Assembly (NCBI GenBank): GCA_003696565.1 | Contig: RFHA01000146.1 | Coordinates: 1-35,498, forward strand | Direction of reading: 5' to 3' | Length of the DNA: 35,498 bases | From: Chloroflexota bacterium | Lineage (GTDB): Bacteria > Chloroflexota > Anaerolineae > Aggregatilineales > Phototrophicaceae | Shown here: positions 26,050 to 34,923 of the stretch, piece after piece | Numbering within the stretch: position 1 is the stretch's first letter | How the letters are laid out: every line of letters starts with the position of its first letter | Program-made: the position numbers and the translations under genes | Notes under the pieces: model-generated | Told to the model about the DNA's origin: nothing | Databases searched by the model: none | Seen by the model: only the letters and a program-made list of their open reading frames with translations

Positions 26050-26712
26050 ATGACACAATTTGAGCATGAAGCCCCCCAAACCGTTTTACGTTGGGCAGTG
26101 GAAACATTTAAAGATCGATTAGCGGTTGTAACAAGTTTTCAACCCACAGGGATTGCAACTATCCATATGCTCAGTGAGATTACAGATTGTTTCACAGTGA
26201 TTACGCTCGACACAGGGCTGCTTTTTCCAGAAACTTACCAACTCATAGATGAGGTAGAAAAGCGTTTTCCTGCTATGCATCTCATCCGCATCAAGCCAAC
26301 ATTATCACTGACAGAACAAACAGAAAAACATGGTGAAAATCTTTGGCAGCATGATCCCAATTTGTGTTGCCATATCAGAAAAGTCGTCCCATTAGATCAT
26401 GCACTCCAAAATTACGATGCTTGGATTGCCGGTTTAAGGCGAGATCAATCTAGCACACGTAAGGATGTACCGGTGGTTGGGCAAGACCGTAAACGCCCCA
26501 ATATGACCAAAATTTGCCCGTTTGCAACTTGGTCAGCGGAAATGTTGGAAATCTACATCAATGCTCATGAACTACCCTATAACGCGCTGCATGATCAAGG
26601 CTATACAAGCATTGGCTGTTACCCTTGTACCCGTCCAATCATAAATGGTGAGGATTCCCGTGCTGGACGATGGGCAAACAGTTCCAAAATCGAATGTGGT
26701 ATCCATCAATAA
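26050..26712 (+). CDS. cysH: Adenylyl-sulfate (APS) reductase, CysH family
   Basis: Reduces APS to sulfite and AMP using thioredoxin in assimilatory sulfate reduction. The 220-residue protein has SFQPTGIATIHM and DTGLLFPETY in the nucleotide-binding part, the Cys pair Cys106-Cys107 and Cys190-Tyr-Pro-Cys193 that bind a 4Fe-4S cluster, and the C-terminal ECGIH with nucleophile Cys216. The four cluster cysteines indicate the APS type rather than the PAPS type of enterobacteria. Length fits the family. The ATG at 26050 is preferred over the TTG at 26035; no clear ribosome binding site is present for either. No other cys genes are nearby. It is divergent from the SDR operon and convergent with the ABC exporter. 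Confidence 0.93.
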   Translation: MTQFEHEAPQTVLRWAVETFKDRLAVVTSFQPTGIATIHMLSEITDCFTVITLDTGLLFPETYQLIDEVEKRFPAMHLIRIKPTLSLTEQTEKHGENLWQHDPNLCCHIRKVVPLDHALQNYDAWIAGLRRDQSSTRKDVPVVGQDRKRPNMTKICPFATWSAEMLEIYINAHELPYNALHDQGYTSIGCYPCTRPIINGEDSRAGRWANSSKIECGIHQ

Positions 26713-26717
26713 AAACA

Positions 26718-26750
26718 ATCAGGCGGGTGTTACAAATTATCCCGCCTGAT
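26718..26750. terminator. Bidirectional hairpin between cysH and ABC exporter
   Basis: A perfect 10-bp stem (atcaggcggg / cccgcctgat) with a 13-nt A/T-rich loop lies between convergent stops. The a-run before it would provide a T-run for minus-strand transcription. Confidence 0.7.
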
Positions 26751-26758
26751 GTATCAGA

Positions 26759-28570
26759 TTAAGGCTGTAATGCAGCATCTTGCAAATCATCTTCACGGAA
26801 TTGCAATTCATACAGATGTGCATACAGTCCTTTGTGCGCTAACAATTCATCATGTGTGCCAATCTCAACGAGTTTACCTCGATCTAATACAGCTACACGA
26901 TGAGCTACTCGGACTGTGCTGAGCCGATGTGCAATAATGACCGTTGTGCGTCCTTGCATTAACCTGCCAAGTGCTTCTTGTACCAGATGCTCACTTTCAT
27001 TATCTAAGCTAGATGTTGCCTCGTCCAGCAATAAAATTCGTGGATTTTTAAGTACAGCACGCGCAATTGCCACACGTTGACGCTGACCGCCGCTTAACTT
27101 GATACCCCGCTCACCAACAATGGTGTCGTATCCGTCTGGTAACCCCATAATAAATTCATGTGCATTGGCAATTTTGGCAGCTTCAATAATATCTTCTTCT
27201 GTTGCATCCAACCGCCCATAGCGGATATTTTCCCGAATTGTCCCTCCGAACAAGAGTGTTTCTTGTGGCACAATCGCAATTTGCTCACGCAAGCTCGCCT
27301 GTGTAACGTCACGCAAATCAATGCCATCAACTTGGATACTGCCACTAGTGGGATCATAAAAACGCGGGATTAAATTAAACAGGGTACTTTTACCCGCACC
27401 GCTTGGACCAACTAACGCCAAAATTTCACCTGCTGCGATATCCAGGGATATGTCGTTCAATACCTCTAGTTTGTTATCATAACTAAAAGTTACATGATCA
27501 AATGTAATTCGTCCACTTACCTTATCTAAAACAATGGCATCCGGCTTATCTGTTATATCTGGTTGCGTTTGCAGTATTTCAAAAACGCGCTTAGTCGCAC
27601 CAAGTGCTTCTTGAAAAGACGTATATAATCCAATAAGAGAAGCGAAATTTGCAGCAACTGTTAAGCCATAAATCAAAAATGCGATAAGCTCCCCACCAGA
27701 AAGCCGTCCAGCAATCACTTCCCGCCCACCGAACCACAAAATCAACGTCAGCCCACCGAATGCCATAAATGCAATAACCGGACCTAAAATTGAACGGATT
27801 CGTAACAAACGCACCGCAGCATGAAAGGCACGCTGAATAGCATCGTTATAACGTGCGATTTCATACGGTTCTCGAACAAAACTCTTAACTTCACGAATAC
27901 CCTGAAATACTTCTTCAGCTACAATAGTTGATCCAGCGAGTTCATCCTGAACTTGGGTACTGATTCGCCGCATGTAATAACCAAATATAAAGCCAATCAC
28001 CACAATAACGGGAATCATCAATAGGATGAATAAAGTCAGTCGCCAGTTCAATATAAACATCAAGCTAATTGCACCAAATAATGTTGCAGTCTGAGATAGC
28101 AATGTTGTGATATTATTGGTTAAAACCGTTCGCAGCACCGTAACATCAGATGAAAGACGTGACACCAGCTCACCAACACGCCGCTCAACAAAAAAGCCAA
28201 GTGACATTCCTTGCAAGTGGTTATAGAGGTTGCGGCGCACATCCATTAAAATGCGCTCGCCGATGTAATTCAGGTTGTATGTCTCTAAAAAACTAGTACA
28301 AGATCGAAGAATAAATACAAATAATAGAAGCACCGTGATTTGATTTAACAGGTCTAAGTTACGCTGATCTAAGACAGAATCTAAAACCTGTTGAACAACC
28401 ATAGGAAAAATTAAGCTTAAGCCGGCACTTGCCAGCGTTGCTAAAACCGCTAACAACAACCGCCCACGATATGGTCTAAGATACCCCAACAACTCCCGCC
28501 AATATATTGGTACATCAGGGACATCGCGGTCTTGATCGCTTTGCTGCTGTCTGCGTCTGCTGCGTAACAT
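26759..28570 (-). CDS. ABC exporter half-transporter (MsbA/LmrA type)
   Basis: A 603-residue fused permease-ATPase that should act as a homodimer in the inner membrane. Residues about 35-325 carry six transmembrane helices of the ABC type 1 fold. The ATPase has Walker A GPSGAGKS (388-395), Q-loop Gln436, signature LSGGQ (492-496), Walker B LLLDE (513-517) and switch His548. All catalytic residues for both composite ATP sites are present, as expected of a homodimer. The class exports lipids or drugs; the substrate cannot be told from sequence. The N-terminal 20 residues are charged and poorly conserved-looking. GAGGAG precedes the ATG by 10 nt, and a promoter-like pair lies upstream. Confidence 0.93.
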   Translation of the reverse strand: MLRSRRRQQQSDQDRDVPDVPIYWRELLGYLRPYRGRLLLAVLATLASAGLSLIFPMVVQQVLDSVLDQRNLDLLNQITVLLLFVFILRSCTSFLETYNLNYIGERILMDVRRNLYNHLQGMSLGFFVERRVGELVSRLSSDVTVLRTVLTNNITTLLSQTATLFGAISLMFILNWRLTLFILLMIPVIVVIGFIFGYYMRRISTQVQDELAGSTIVAEEVFQGIREVKSFVREPYEIARYNDAIQRAFHAAVRLLRIRSILGPVIAFMAFGGLTLILWFGGREVIAGRLSGGELIAFLIYGLTVAANFASLIGLYTSFQEALGATKRVFEILQTQPDITDKPDAIVLDKVSGRITFDHVTFSYDNKLEVLNDISLDIAAGEILALVGPSGAGKSTLFNLIPRFYDPTSGSIQVDGIDLRDVTQASLREQIAIVPQETLLFGGTIRENIRYGRLDATEEDIIEAAKIANAHEFIMGLPDGYDTIVGERGIKLSGGQRQRVAIARAVLKNPRILLLDEATSSLDNESEHLVQEALGRLMQGRTTVIIAHRLSTVRVAHRVAVLDRGKLVEIGTHDELLAHKGLYAHLYELQFREDDLQDAALQP

Positions 28571-28590
28571 AACCTAAATACTCCTCAGTT

Positions 28591-28608
28591 TGTTATGATT
28601 GTTATGAT
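28591..28608. repeat. Tandem 9-nt repeat upstream of the ABC exporter
   Basis: tgttatgat occurs twice in direct tandem, between the candidate -10 and the ribosome binding site of the ABC gene. It might be a regulator site or chance. Confidence 0.45.
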
Positions 28609-28618
28609 TTTCACTCAC

Positions 28619-28647
28619 ATTATGCCGAAATTTTATTAGAAATGTAA
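28619..28647 (-). promoter_or_regulatory. Candidate promoter of the ABC exporter gene
   Basis: On the minus strand TTACAT (28642-28647) and CATAAT (28619-28624) are exactly 17 nt apart, 48 nt before the ATG. It lies in the 96-nt gap after the GH5-like lipoprotein gene, suggesting separate transcription of the exporter. Confidence 0.5.
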
Positions 28648-28666
28648 CAGTGTTTTGTGAAAAAGG

Positions 28667-29830
28667 TCATGAGGCAGAATCAACACCTGTTGCGATTCGC
28701 ACCGCATCTAAAGCACGTTTAGGAAAATAACTCGTATTCCACAAGCCAAATCGGGTTTGTGCGCTGGGTTCAAGTTGGCAATCTGGTTCAGCAATTGGGC
28801 ATAGCTTAGGTAATGGATAATCAAAACCAGTCCAAACCACCCAGCCTGCCAGATTGTTTTGTGCTACTGCTTCAAATGCCTGAAAGTATGCCTGACGCTG
28901 CCCTAGTTCATCATAATCAAATGTGCTGTAACCAATGGCAGCCAATAAAATCGGTTTATCTGTATTAGCGGTGAGGATCGCAATTTCCTCACGTAGGGAA
29001 TCAATTGGTTCAAAGTTTTGAAAACTAACAAAATCAACGATAGAAGCTGTCTGTTCAGCAGCATTATCCCAGCTCGCAGTGATATACTGGTTAGGTGCAG
29101 CAGCACGGACAACTTGTGCCACCTCACTTAGCCATACTAAAATATCGTTTGGTGTTAATTCACGAAATGTCAGTGCGTCAATATCTCCTCTTTCTCGTAG
29201 ATCATAAGCGATAATACCTGGCTCAGCTGTATATCTGCCGGCAATAAACGCCGCTTGATATTGACTACGCGAAATATTGTTGTAAAGAGCTAAAACATCT
29301 ACATCTTGATTTAAAACTAAAATCAAACGAAAACCGGTTGTCACCGCAGCGTGAATAAACTCATCCAAACGAGCAAAACGATCGATTCGTGGGACTGTCC
29401 CAGCACAAGTAAACAGATCATCATGGTGTAAGAAAATACGTAATGTATTGATCCCGACATCCCGCATGAGGTTTAACTCAAATTCAACCGATGATACTTG
29501 CATTTCCACCAGAAATCGCTCGTAGGGATAATCTCTTGGATAATAGTTGATGCCATAAATAGGGAACGGTTCACCGTTTAAATTGAAACCGTTACCCGCA
29601 AGATGCACAAAATCTCCCTGCGTTGGCACATATTCGGGCAGCAATCCAGTTACATAAGTTGCTTCTTCCACATCACAAGATGGAATTGGGGTGTTGCTGG
29701 GTTTGGCAGGGGGATCAACAGTTATATCAACAGCAGGTGTTACCAGGGAAAAGCCCGTGTCATTCACTGGTGGCGATATCGGCTGACAAGCTGAAAAAAA
29801 CAGCAAGACAAACACCCAACGCCACATCAT
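28667..29830 (-). CDS. GH5-like lipoprotein, catalytic nucleophile apparently lost
   Basis: A 387-residue surface lipoprotein. The lipobox FSAC ends at Cys15, followed by a Pro/Thr-rich spacer (about 16-70). Residues about 75-385 form a GH-A clan barrel of the GH5/cellulase kind, starting with GNGFNLNGEPFPIYGINYYP and including INTLRIFLHHDD. The usual LxNE after strand 4 reads YDLRERGD, with Glu213 possible as acid/base. After strand 7, where GH5 has a nucleophile Glu (as in PVLVSEFG), this protein has PILLAAIG with Ala298. It may be a non-catalytic glycan binder. The ATG overlaps the kinase stop (ATGA), so the two genes are translationally coupled; it is the last gene of a four-gene operon. 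Confidence 0.78.
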   Translation of the reverse strand: MMWRWVFVLLFFSACQPISPPVNDTGFSLVTPAVDITVDPPAKPSNTPIPSCDVEEATYVTGLLPEYVPTQGDFVHLAGNGFNLNGEPFPIYGINYYPRDYPYERFLVEMQVSSVEFELNLMRDVGINTLRIFLHHDDLFTCAGTVPRIDRFARLDEFIHAAVTTGFRLILVLNQDVDVLALYNNISRSQYQAAFIAGRYTAEPGIIAYDLRERGDIDALTFRELTPNDILVWLSEVAQVVRAAAPNQYITASWDNAAEQTASIVDFVSFQNFEPIDSLREEIAILTANTDKPILLAAIGYSTFDYDELGQRQAYFQAFEAVAQNNLAGWVVWTGFDYPLPKLCPIAEPDCQLEPSAQTRFGLWNTSYFPKRALDAVRIATGVDSAS

Positions 29831-30837
29831 TCAACCTCAACTGTGGGCAACCGGAAGGTAAATGTGCTGCCTTCTCCAAGGTTACTAGATGCCCAAATAT
29901 CTCCACCAAGTCGCTGAATAATCGTCTTAGCGGTTGTTAGCCCCAATCCACCACCGGAAACAGCACGGACCGCCGCAGCACGAGAGCGATACATACGATC
30001 AAAAATCAGGTCAATCTCGTCATCTGCAATGCCAATCCCACGGTCTGCCACACTACAATAAACATCGTGGCTATCTCCCCAGGCATGAATCGCCACTGTC
30101 TGCTCTGGTGGGGAATAAACAATCGCATTATGAAGCAGATTATAAACAACCTGCTCAAGTCGTTCTGGATCACCCATAACAACCGGTAGCGGATTCTGCA
30201 CAGAAACAGCAATGACAATTTGATGATCAAAAGCTAGAGAGGTCACCCTTCCCACAGCACGGTTAATAATATCGCGTAGTTGTAGCGGTTGATGCTCTAG
30301 GGGCATTCCAGCTTCAACCCAAGCCAGGTCAACCAACGCACCAATTACATCCTGCAACTTTGTGGTTGTCTCACGGATGCGATTCAAAAAACGCTGCTGC
30401 TGTTCGTTCAGATCACCAAACTTATCGATTAAATCCGCATAACCAGTTAAAGCCGTAATAGGGTTACGGAGATCATGACTGATAGCACGAACAAGTGAGT
30501 CACGGCGATTACTGAGGTCACGCCTCTCCGTCACATCATGCAACATGACCACCCGCTCACCGCTTTCTTCCAGCGTTGCCCCTATACCAACCGCCAACCG
30601 TCGACGCGGCAACCGAACATCTAAGGTCTGATCACCAGAGCGCGTAAATAGATTAACCAGTGTCGGATTATGGTTAAAAGCCGCTTTTGGTGTTAGTCCA
30701 ATTAATGTCTCTGGGGTTTGACCAAGCATCGCCGCCCCAGCCGGATTAACAGACGTGATAACCCCATCACGATCTGCAATAATCACCCCATCGGATGTGC
30801 TACGAAACAAAAAATCATAAACTGCCGCAACAGACAT
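29827..30837 (-). CDS. Soluble PAS sensor histidine kinase in a glycan operon
   Basis: A 336-residue histidine kinase without transmembrane segment. A PAS domain (about 5-105) precedes HisKA with SHDLRNPITAL and phospho-acceptor His121, and HATPase_c with YNLLHNAIVYSPP (232-244), DRGIGI (265-270) and GGGLGL (295-300). All boxes are intact. It lacks the second sensor domain of the kinase at 3539-5116. Its start shares a base with the stop of the glycosidase gene (TAATG) and its stop overlaps the lipoprotein gene (ATGA), so it is locked between two glycan genes. No response regulator is encoded nearby. It may report cytoplasmic glycan metabolism; that is inference. Confidence 0.9.
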   Translation of the reverse strand: MSVAAVYDFLFRSTSDGVIIADRDGVITSVNPAGAAMLGQTPETLIGLTPKAAFNHNPTLVNLFTRSGDQTLDVRLPRRRLAVGIGATLEESGERVVMLHDVTERRDLSNRRDSLVRAISHDLRNPITALTGYADLIDKFGDLNEQQQRFLNRIRETTTKLQDVIGALVDLAWVEAGMPLEHQPLQLRDIINRAVGRVTSLAFDHQIVIAVSVQNPLPVVMGDPERLEQVVYNLLHNAIVYSPPEQTVAIHAWGDSHDVYCSVADRGIGIADDEIDLIFDRMYRSRAAAVRAVSGGGLGLTTAKTIIQRLGGDIWASSNLGEGSTFTFRLPTVEVE

Positions 30838-33380
30838 TATTCATCCGTGTTTTGTTGAACTTCAATCACCACACGTTTAATCTTACTAGTTGGCGTTTCC
30901 ACAGGCGGCATAATGGTCGGTAATGGTACAACAGGCAACGGTGCAGCATCATCTTGCACAAGTTGTCGCTCTGCATCCGCGTTAAGCGTTACTTGCTTGC
31001 CACTTGGAAACTTGATCGTTGTTGATGTTTGTGTCCGTGACACAACAACACCATGTTGTGTCACAGTCACCGGGCTTCCCCAATAAAACGCCCCGCCTGT
31101 ATAGACACGATAACGATCAACAATTTGTACGCCAATTGTACGCATCAATAGGTAAACCGGCACAATACCACTAAGATGCCCCTTTTCACCTAATCCAATT
31201 GGTTCATCTGCATGATAAAATTCACGAAAAGCCTTTTGATGCTTGAGAGAATGCGTCTGTGTTTTTATCAAACGTTTTAGCATCCGGGCGGTAATTTCTC
31301 CACGTCCAGCTTCAATCAACCCTTCACCAATCAATGTAAGCCAATACGTCCATACACCGCCGCCGCCGCGCGCACTAGATGGATCATAATTCGGGTCTTG
31401 CGCAGAGACAATACTCACGCCACTTTTACGCCAAAAATGCGCTTCGTCCTGAAGCAACTTAACAAGTGGTTCAAGCCGATTTTCCGGCAATGCATTTAAC
31501 ATCAAGGGTATTAGGGCGTTAATGTCTAGCCTGGTTGTATCCAACGTGTGGACAGTCAATTTATATACCCGGCTTAATCCCTCAAAATAAATGCGATCGA
31601 CTTGTTGATAAATATGCATACTGGTATATGTACCGCCACCATATCCCCACATGAATTGCTCCAGTGGGACTGTTTCACTCACTTCATTGCCATGACGATC
31701 AACCCCTTGAAGGAATAAACTGGCACGTGGAACACGCCCCGCCCCACCATTAACACGGATAATTAAACGTGTGGCAGGTTGTAGTTGTTTCGCGGGTAAA
31801 TGTTCCTCATCACACGGCACATCTACCAAAATATCAACGCGAGGAGCTGTTATATCTGTATCCCGCTCTTGATAAGCATAACGATCGTGATACCACAGCT
31901 TCTCCATAAAGCGTTGCAAACTAGTCAGGCGATTGTAAAGTTCATATGAGCCAGGGTCTTGAATCTCTTTAGCAATATTGGAAAGGCATAACGTCTCAGA
32001 GAGCATATAAGCTGCCATGTCTGGCGTTTCCAACTTACGAATATCAGCGTTTTGTGCCCAGCTTTCGCGGTTGCCAAATGTAGGGAAAAAAACATATCCT
32101 AATTGGCGTTCGTCCTGCCATTCTGGCATCACATCGCCATCTACATCCACATCATGTTCTGACCAGCGATTATAAAAATTAAGCAACCCAGGATAAACCT
32201 GCTGAAGAAAAGCACGATCTTCTGTATATTGATAGATATGCCATGCTAAACGTGCTAACACAGGCGTGCATAAAATCCCTTGTCGCTGTCCACCTAAACC
32301 AGGCTTGAGGTCAATATCCCCTTCTGGCGATTGCACAGCTAAATAATTTTGAACAACACCTTGTGCCAATTCCCCACTAATTGATGCCACCCCCAACGCA
32401 GCAAGATAGGCAACTTGTGGATTTTGCCCATTCCAACCACGATCATAATCCTTGCCGTCCCCCGTACGGCTAAAACCTTTTTGTGGCAAGCGTGTTGCCA
32501 CAAAAGATGCATATGGCAAATGCTCCGTTGGGCGCATAAATGACTGAAGTAAATGGTGATAGGAAAAAGCAATCGCAACATCCTGATCGTCATCACCTGT
32601 TTCAATCACAGGGATTGCTTGTGCCGCCTCTAAAATTGTTTGAATCGCCTTATCCCAATCCTGTGCCAACCAGAAGCGTGTCCGTTCCAAAGAAGCTTGC
32701 ATCCGGCTAAGCCCAGCATGAACCCAGCGAATAGCAACTTGCCCATTAGCTGGTATATTCAGCGTCGTACCAATTTGAGGGGCAGCTTTACCACGTAGTG
32801 GAATTTCGGCTTTAGCATTTTCCAACACGATAACAGGTTCAAGCCAATTGGGCATGACCTGTTTATTCAAAATACGCGCTAATTTACCAAGAGAAAGCGC
32901 ATTAGTACCATCTGCCAAGCTCATAATGGCAACTGGTTGATCTTTATGAGCTGCCCCAACATATCCAACAAGATCAAGCCGAAGTGTTTGGTCTATATCA
33001 CTAAGATTTTGGATGGTATAACGTCCACCAATTGCATGAGACTCCATAACCCAATACTCTGCGGTGAACGGCAACGTTGGTATAATTTTCCCCTCTGCCT
33101 GTGCATAACCAGGCGCAAAAAACGTAATCACTGGCGGAACAGCATATGCTCGTGACTGATGAATACTGTGCCCATCATGCCACCACATCGGCACAATCAT
33201 TGCCTCTGTGACACGCCCCCCATAACTCGTTTGCAATGTCAATGCCGATGATTCTGCCATACCCGGCAACAATTCCCAGATTTGATCATCTAAATAATCC
33301 GTCCGTGCCAAGCGTGCATCTGCCGCTAACTGTAACGCATACGGTGATGCGCCATCCAACCGCCAGCGTTTTAATGTCAT
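30837..33380 (-). CDS. Large cytoplasmic (alpha/alpha)6 glycosidase, GH63/MGH-like
   Basis: An 847-residue protein without signal peptide. Residues about 1-240 form a beta-rich N-terminal domain; about 260-510 and 620-780 form an (alpha/alpha)6 toroid similar to GH63/GH37-type glycosidases such as mannosylglycerate hydrolase. Supporting segments are KDYDRGWNGQNPQVAYLAALG, DGDVMPEWQDERQLGY and the C-terminal GLGEKGHLSGIVPVYLLMRTIG. A beta-rich insertion (about 512-615) splits the toroid. The C-terminal 60 residues are Pro-rich and probably disordered. GGAAG lies 6 nt before the ATG, 21 nt after the lipoprotein gene, and the stop overlaps the kinase start. The fold call is moderate; substrate and catalytic residues are not assigned. 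Confidence 0.72.
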   Translation of the reverse strand: MTLKRWRLDGASPYALQLAADARLARTDYLDDQIWELLPGMAESSALTLQTSYGGRVTEAMIVPMWWHDGHSIHQSRAYAVPPVITFFAPGYAQAEGKIIPTLPFTAEYWVMESHAIGGRYTIQNLSDIDQTLRLDLVGYVGAAHKDQPVAIMSLADGTNALSLGKLARILNKQVMPNWLEPVIVLENAKAEIPLRGKAAPQIGTTLNIPANGQVAIRWVHAGLSRMQASLERTRFWLAQDWDKAIQTILEAAQAIPVIETGDDDQDVAIAFSYHHLLQSFMRPTEHLPYASFVATRLPQKGFSRTGDGKDYDRGWNGQNPQVAYLAALGVASISGELAQGVVQNYLAVQSPEGDIDLKPGLGGQRQGILCTPVLARLAWHIYQYTEDRAFLQQVYPGLLNFYNRWSEHDVDVDGDVMPEWQDERQLGYVFFPTFGNRESWAQNADIRKLETPDMAAYMLSETLCLSNIAKEIQDPGSYELYNRLTSLQRFMEKLWYHDRYAYQERDTDITAPRVDILVDVPCDEEHLPAKQLQPATRLIIRVNGGAGRVPRASLFLQGVDRHGNEVSETVPLEQFMWGYGGGTYTSMHIYQQVDRIYFEGLSRVYKLTVHTLDTTRLDINALIPLMLNALPENRLEPLVKLLQDEAHFWRKSGVSIVSAQDPNYDPSSARGGGGVWTYWLTLIGEGLIEAGRGEITARMLKRLIKTQTHSLKHQKAFREFYHADEPIGLGEKGHLSGIVPVYLLMRTIGVQIVDRYRVYTGGAFYWGSPVTVTQHGVVVSRTQTSTTIKFPSGKQVTLNADAERQLVQDDAAPLPVVPLPTIMPPVETPTSKIKRVVIEVQQNTDE

Positions 33381-33401
33381 GATGACTTCCTTCGTATTTG
33401 G

Positions 33402-34079
33402 TTATCCGTCGATACGTTGCCAGGTGCCATCGGTCTCATCAAAGCGATAAGCAAATCCATCTCTGCTATAAATAATATGGTAGCCAGGTCCCGGTACGTA
33501 TTGATTATCTGCAATCGTTCCACCAGCATAATATTCGTATCGGGTGACATGCCCATATTCAGTATCTAATGCCCAACCTAATGCGTCCCGAATCGCCTGG
33601 TTTTCTCTCCATAGTTTACCAAAACCTCGAATTGGCTGCACAAAGCCATCTGGCGGAGTGATAGCGGGGTCAAATTCCGGCATACCATCAGTCCATGTAT
33701 TATCATGAATTGTCCAAGCACCTTGCAGTCCATCATCTGCTTGGTTAATCAACACCCAAACTTCATTAACAGGTTGTAAGTAAAACATCCGCCCATTTTC
33801 AAAGACTTGTTCTGCCACCACAATTTGCTCATCAATCGGCGTTGGCATAATAACTGATGTCGCAGAAGCAGTAGGAGTTGATGTTAATTGTGATAGTGGT
33901 GTCGCTGATGGGGTCATAGTCATCGTTGCTTGGGAAGCCACTTCACCATTTGGGGTAGCCGTAACAACCACCACAACTGTCACCTCACGGGTAACTTCCA
34001 TTAGATATTGTGTTTCTGGTTCATTCTGGCAGGCTGCAAATGTTAAAACAGCTAGAAGTACCAGTAAAAGTTTTTGCAT
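33402..34079 (-). CDS. Lipoprotein with Thr/Pro-rich linker, first gene of glycan operon
   Basis: A 225-residue lipoprotein with lipobox TFAAC (Cys17). A low-complexity Thr/Ser/Pro segment (about 40-82) typical of Chloroflexota surface proteins follows. The C-terminal domain (about 88-225) is Trp- and Tyr-rich; GFGKLWRENQAIRDALGWALDTE is a motif I have seen in uncharacterised Anaerolineae lipoproteins, but I cannot name its family. No enzyme signature is present. GGAG lies 6 nt before the ATG. The next gene starts 21 nt after its stop, so it probably heads the glycosidase-kinase-lipoprotein operon. It may bind glycan or cell wall outside the cell; that is inference. Confidence 0.65.
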   Translation of the reverse strand: MQKLLLVLLAVLTFAACQNEPETQYLMEVTREVTVVVVVTATPNGEVASQATMTMTPSATPLSQLTSTPTASATSVIMPTPIDEQIVVAEQVFENGRMFYLQPVNEVWVLINQADDGLQGAWTIHDNTWTDGMPEFDPAITPPDGFVQPIRGFGKLWRENQAIRDALGWALDTEYGHVTRYEYYAGGTIADNQYVPGPGYHIIYSRDGFAYRFDETDGTWQRIDG

Positions 34080-34227
34080 AATTTACTCCAACATTCATAA
34101 ACAAAAGACATTGTATCAAAGGCTTGATGAGTTTCAAGTAACCGTAGGTAAGTCGTTAGCTAGGGTTACAATCTCAACTATTTTCCGCTAAACTTGTGGC
34201 ATTTGAACAACACGGAGAAAGATCATA

Positions 34228-34458
34228 ATGGAAGAGAATAATGGATGCGCCCAGCAGAGTATTATTTTCATGGCTATTGCAATTGTTTTTGCCCTGTTGG
34301 TTTTTATGACCGTCCTACTTGTCTCACTTGGCATTATCAGTTTAGGCGGCAATCAAACTGAAACACAGCACGTTGAAGAAAGCATCACTGAAGATATTCC
34401 AGCTGAATTTACCCTTGAACCAACAGAACCAGAAGCCACATCTGAACCAGGTGAATAA
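34228..34458 (+). CDS. Small single-pass membrane protein
   Basis: A 76-residue protein with one strong hydrophobic helix (about 11-40) and an acidic, Glu/Thr/Pro-rich tail (45-76), probably outside the cell. I do not recognise a family. It is preceded by GGAG about 10 nt upstream and ends 2 nt before the DUF971 gene, so the two should be co-transcribed. Short length lowers certainty, but the ribosome binding site, the membrane helix and the tight spacing support it. Confidence 0.6.
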   Translation: MEENNGCAQQSIIFMAIAIVFALLVFMTVLLVSLGIISLGGNQTETQHVEESITEDIPAEFTLEPTEPEATSEPGE

Positions 34459-34460
34459 CC

Positions 34461-34799
34461 ATGACAGAAAAACCCAGACCCACCGGGATCACTTTAAACA
34501 AAAATAAAGGCTATATGGAAATCAATTGGAACATTGATAATGTCACAGCACGTTATTCATTACCACATTTACGAGAAGCTTGTCCTTGTGCAGAATGTCG
34601 CGGTGGGCATGAATTTATGGGGGCGGCGTACGACCCTGATGACTTAATGAGCCTTCAATTACTGCCCGCGCGGGATTATACGATCAAAGATTTGCAGTTG
34701 ATCGGCAATTATGCCATTCAACCGGTTTGGGGAGATGGGCATTCTTCTGGCATTTTCACTTGGGAATATCTATGGAAAATTCGACCTAAAGAGGGGTAA
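34461..34799 (+). CDS. DUF971 (gamma-butyrobetaine-hydroxylase-like N-terminal domain) protein
   Basis: A 112-residue stand-alone DUF971 protein. The Cys-rich CPCAECRGGH (41-50; Cys41, Cys43, Cys46 and His50) is the zinc-site region of the family; the conserved SLPHLREACPC and the C-terminal GHSSGIFTWEYL are present. The same domain forms the N-terminus of gamma-butyrobetaine hydroxylase; free-standing versions occur near iron-sulfur genes in other bacteria, but none are seen here. Its function is unknown. It follows the small membrane protein by 2 nt, with AGGTGA at the end of that gene as ribosome binding site. Confidence 0.88.
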   Translation: MTEKPRPTGITLNKNKGYMEINWNIDNVTARYSLPHLREACPCAECRGGHEFMGAAYDPDDLMSLQLLPARDYTIKDLQLIGNYAIQPVWGDGHSSGIFTWEYLWKIRPKEG

Positions 34800-34809
34800 A
34801 ATCCCCTCT
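34790..34809 (+). terminator. Hairpin at the DUF971 stop codon
   Basis: agagggg / cccctct form a perfect 7-bp stem whose 6-nt loop holds the stop codon. No T-run follows, so it is a weak terminator or a processing and stability hairpin. Confidence 0.45.
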
Positions 34810-34923
34810 CCTCCTAACTCATCCCATATTAAAAAATCCCCAATTTCTATAAGTTCGTGCAAATAGCACAAAAAGAAACCCTGATTTTAAACGTTTCGGT
34901 TTTAATCTATCGCTTAGATTAGC

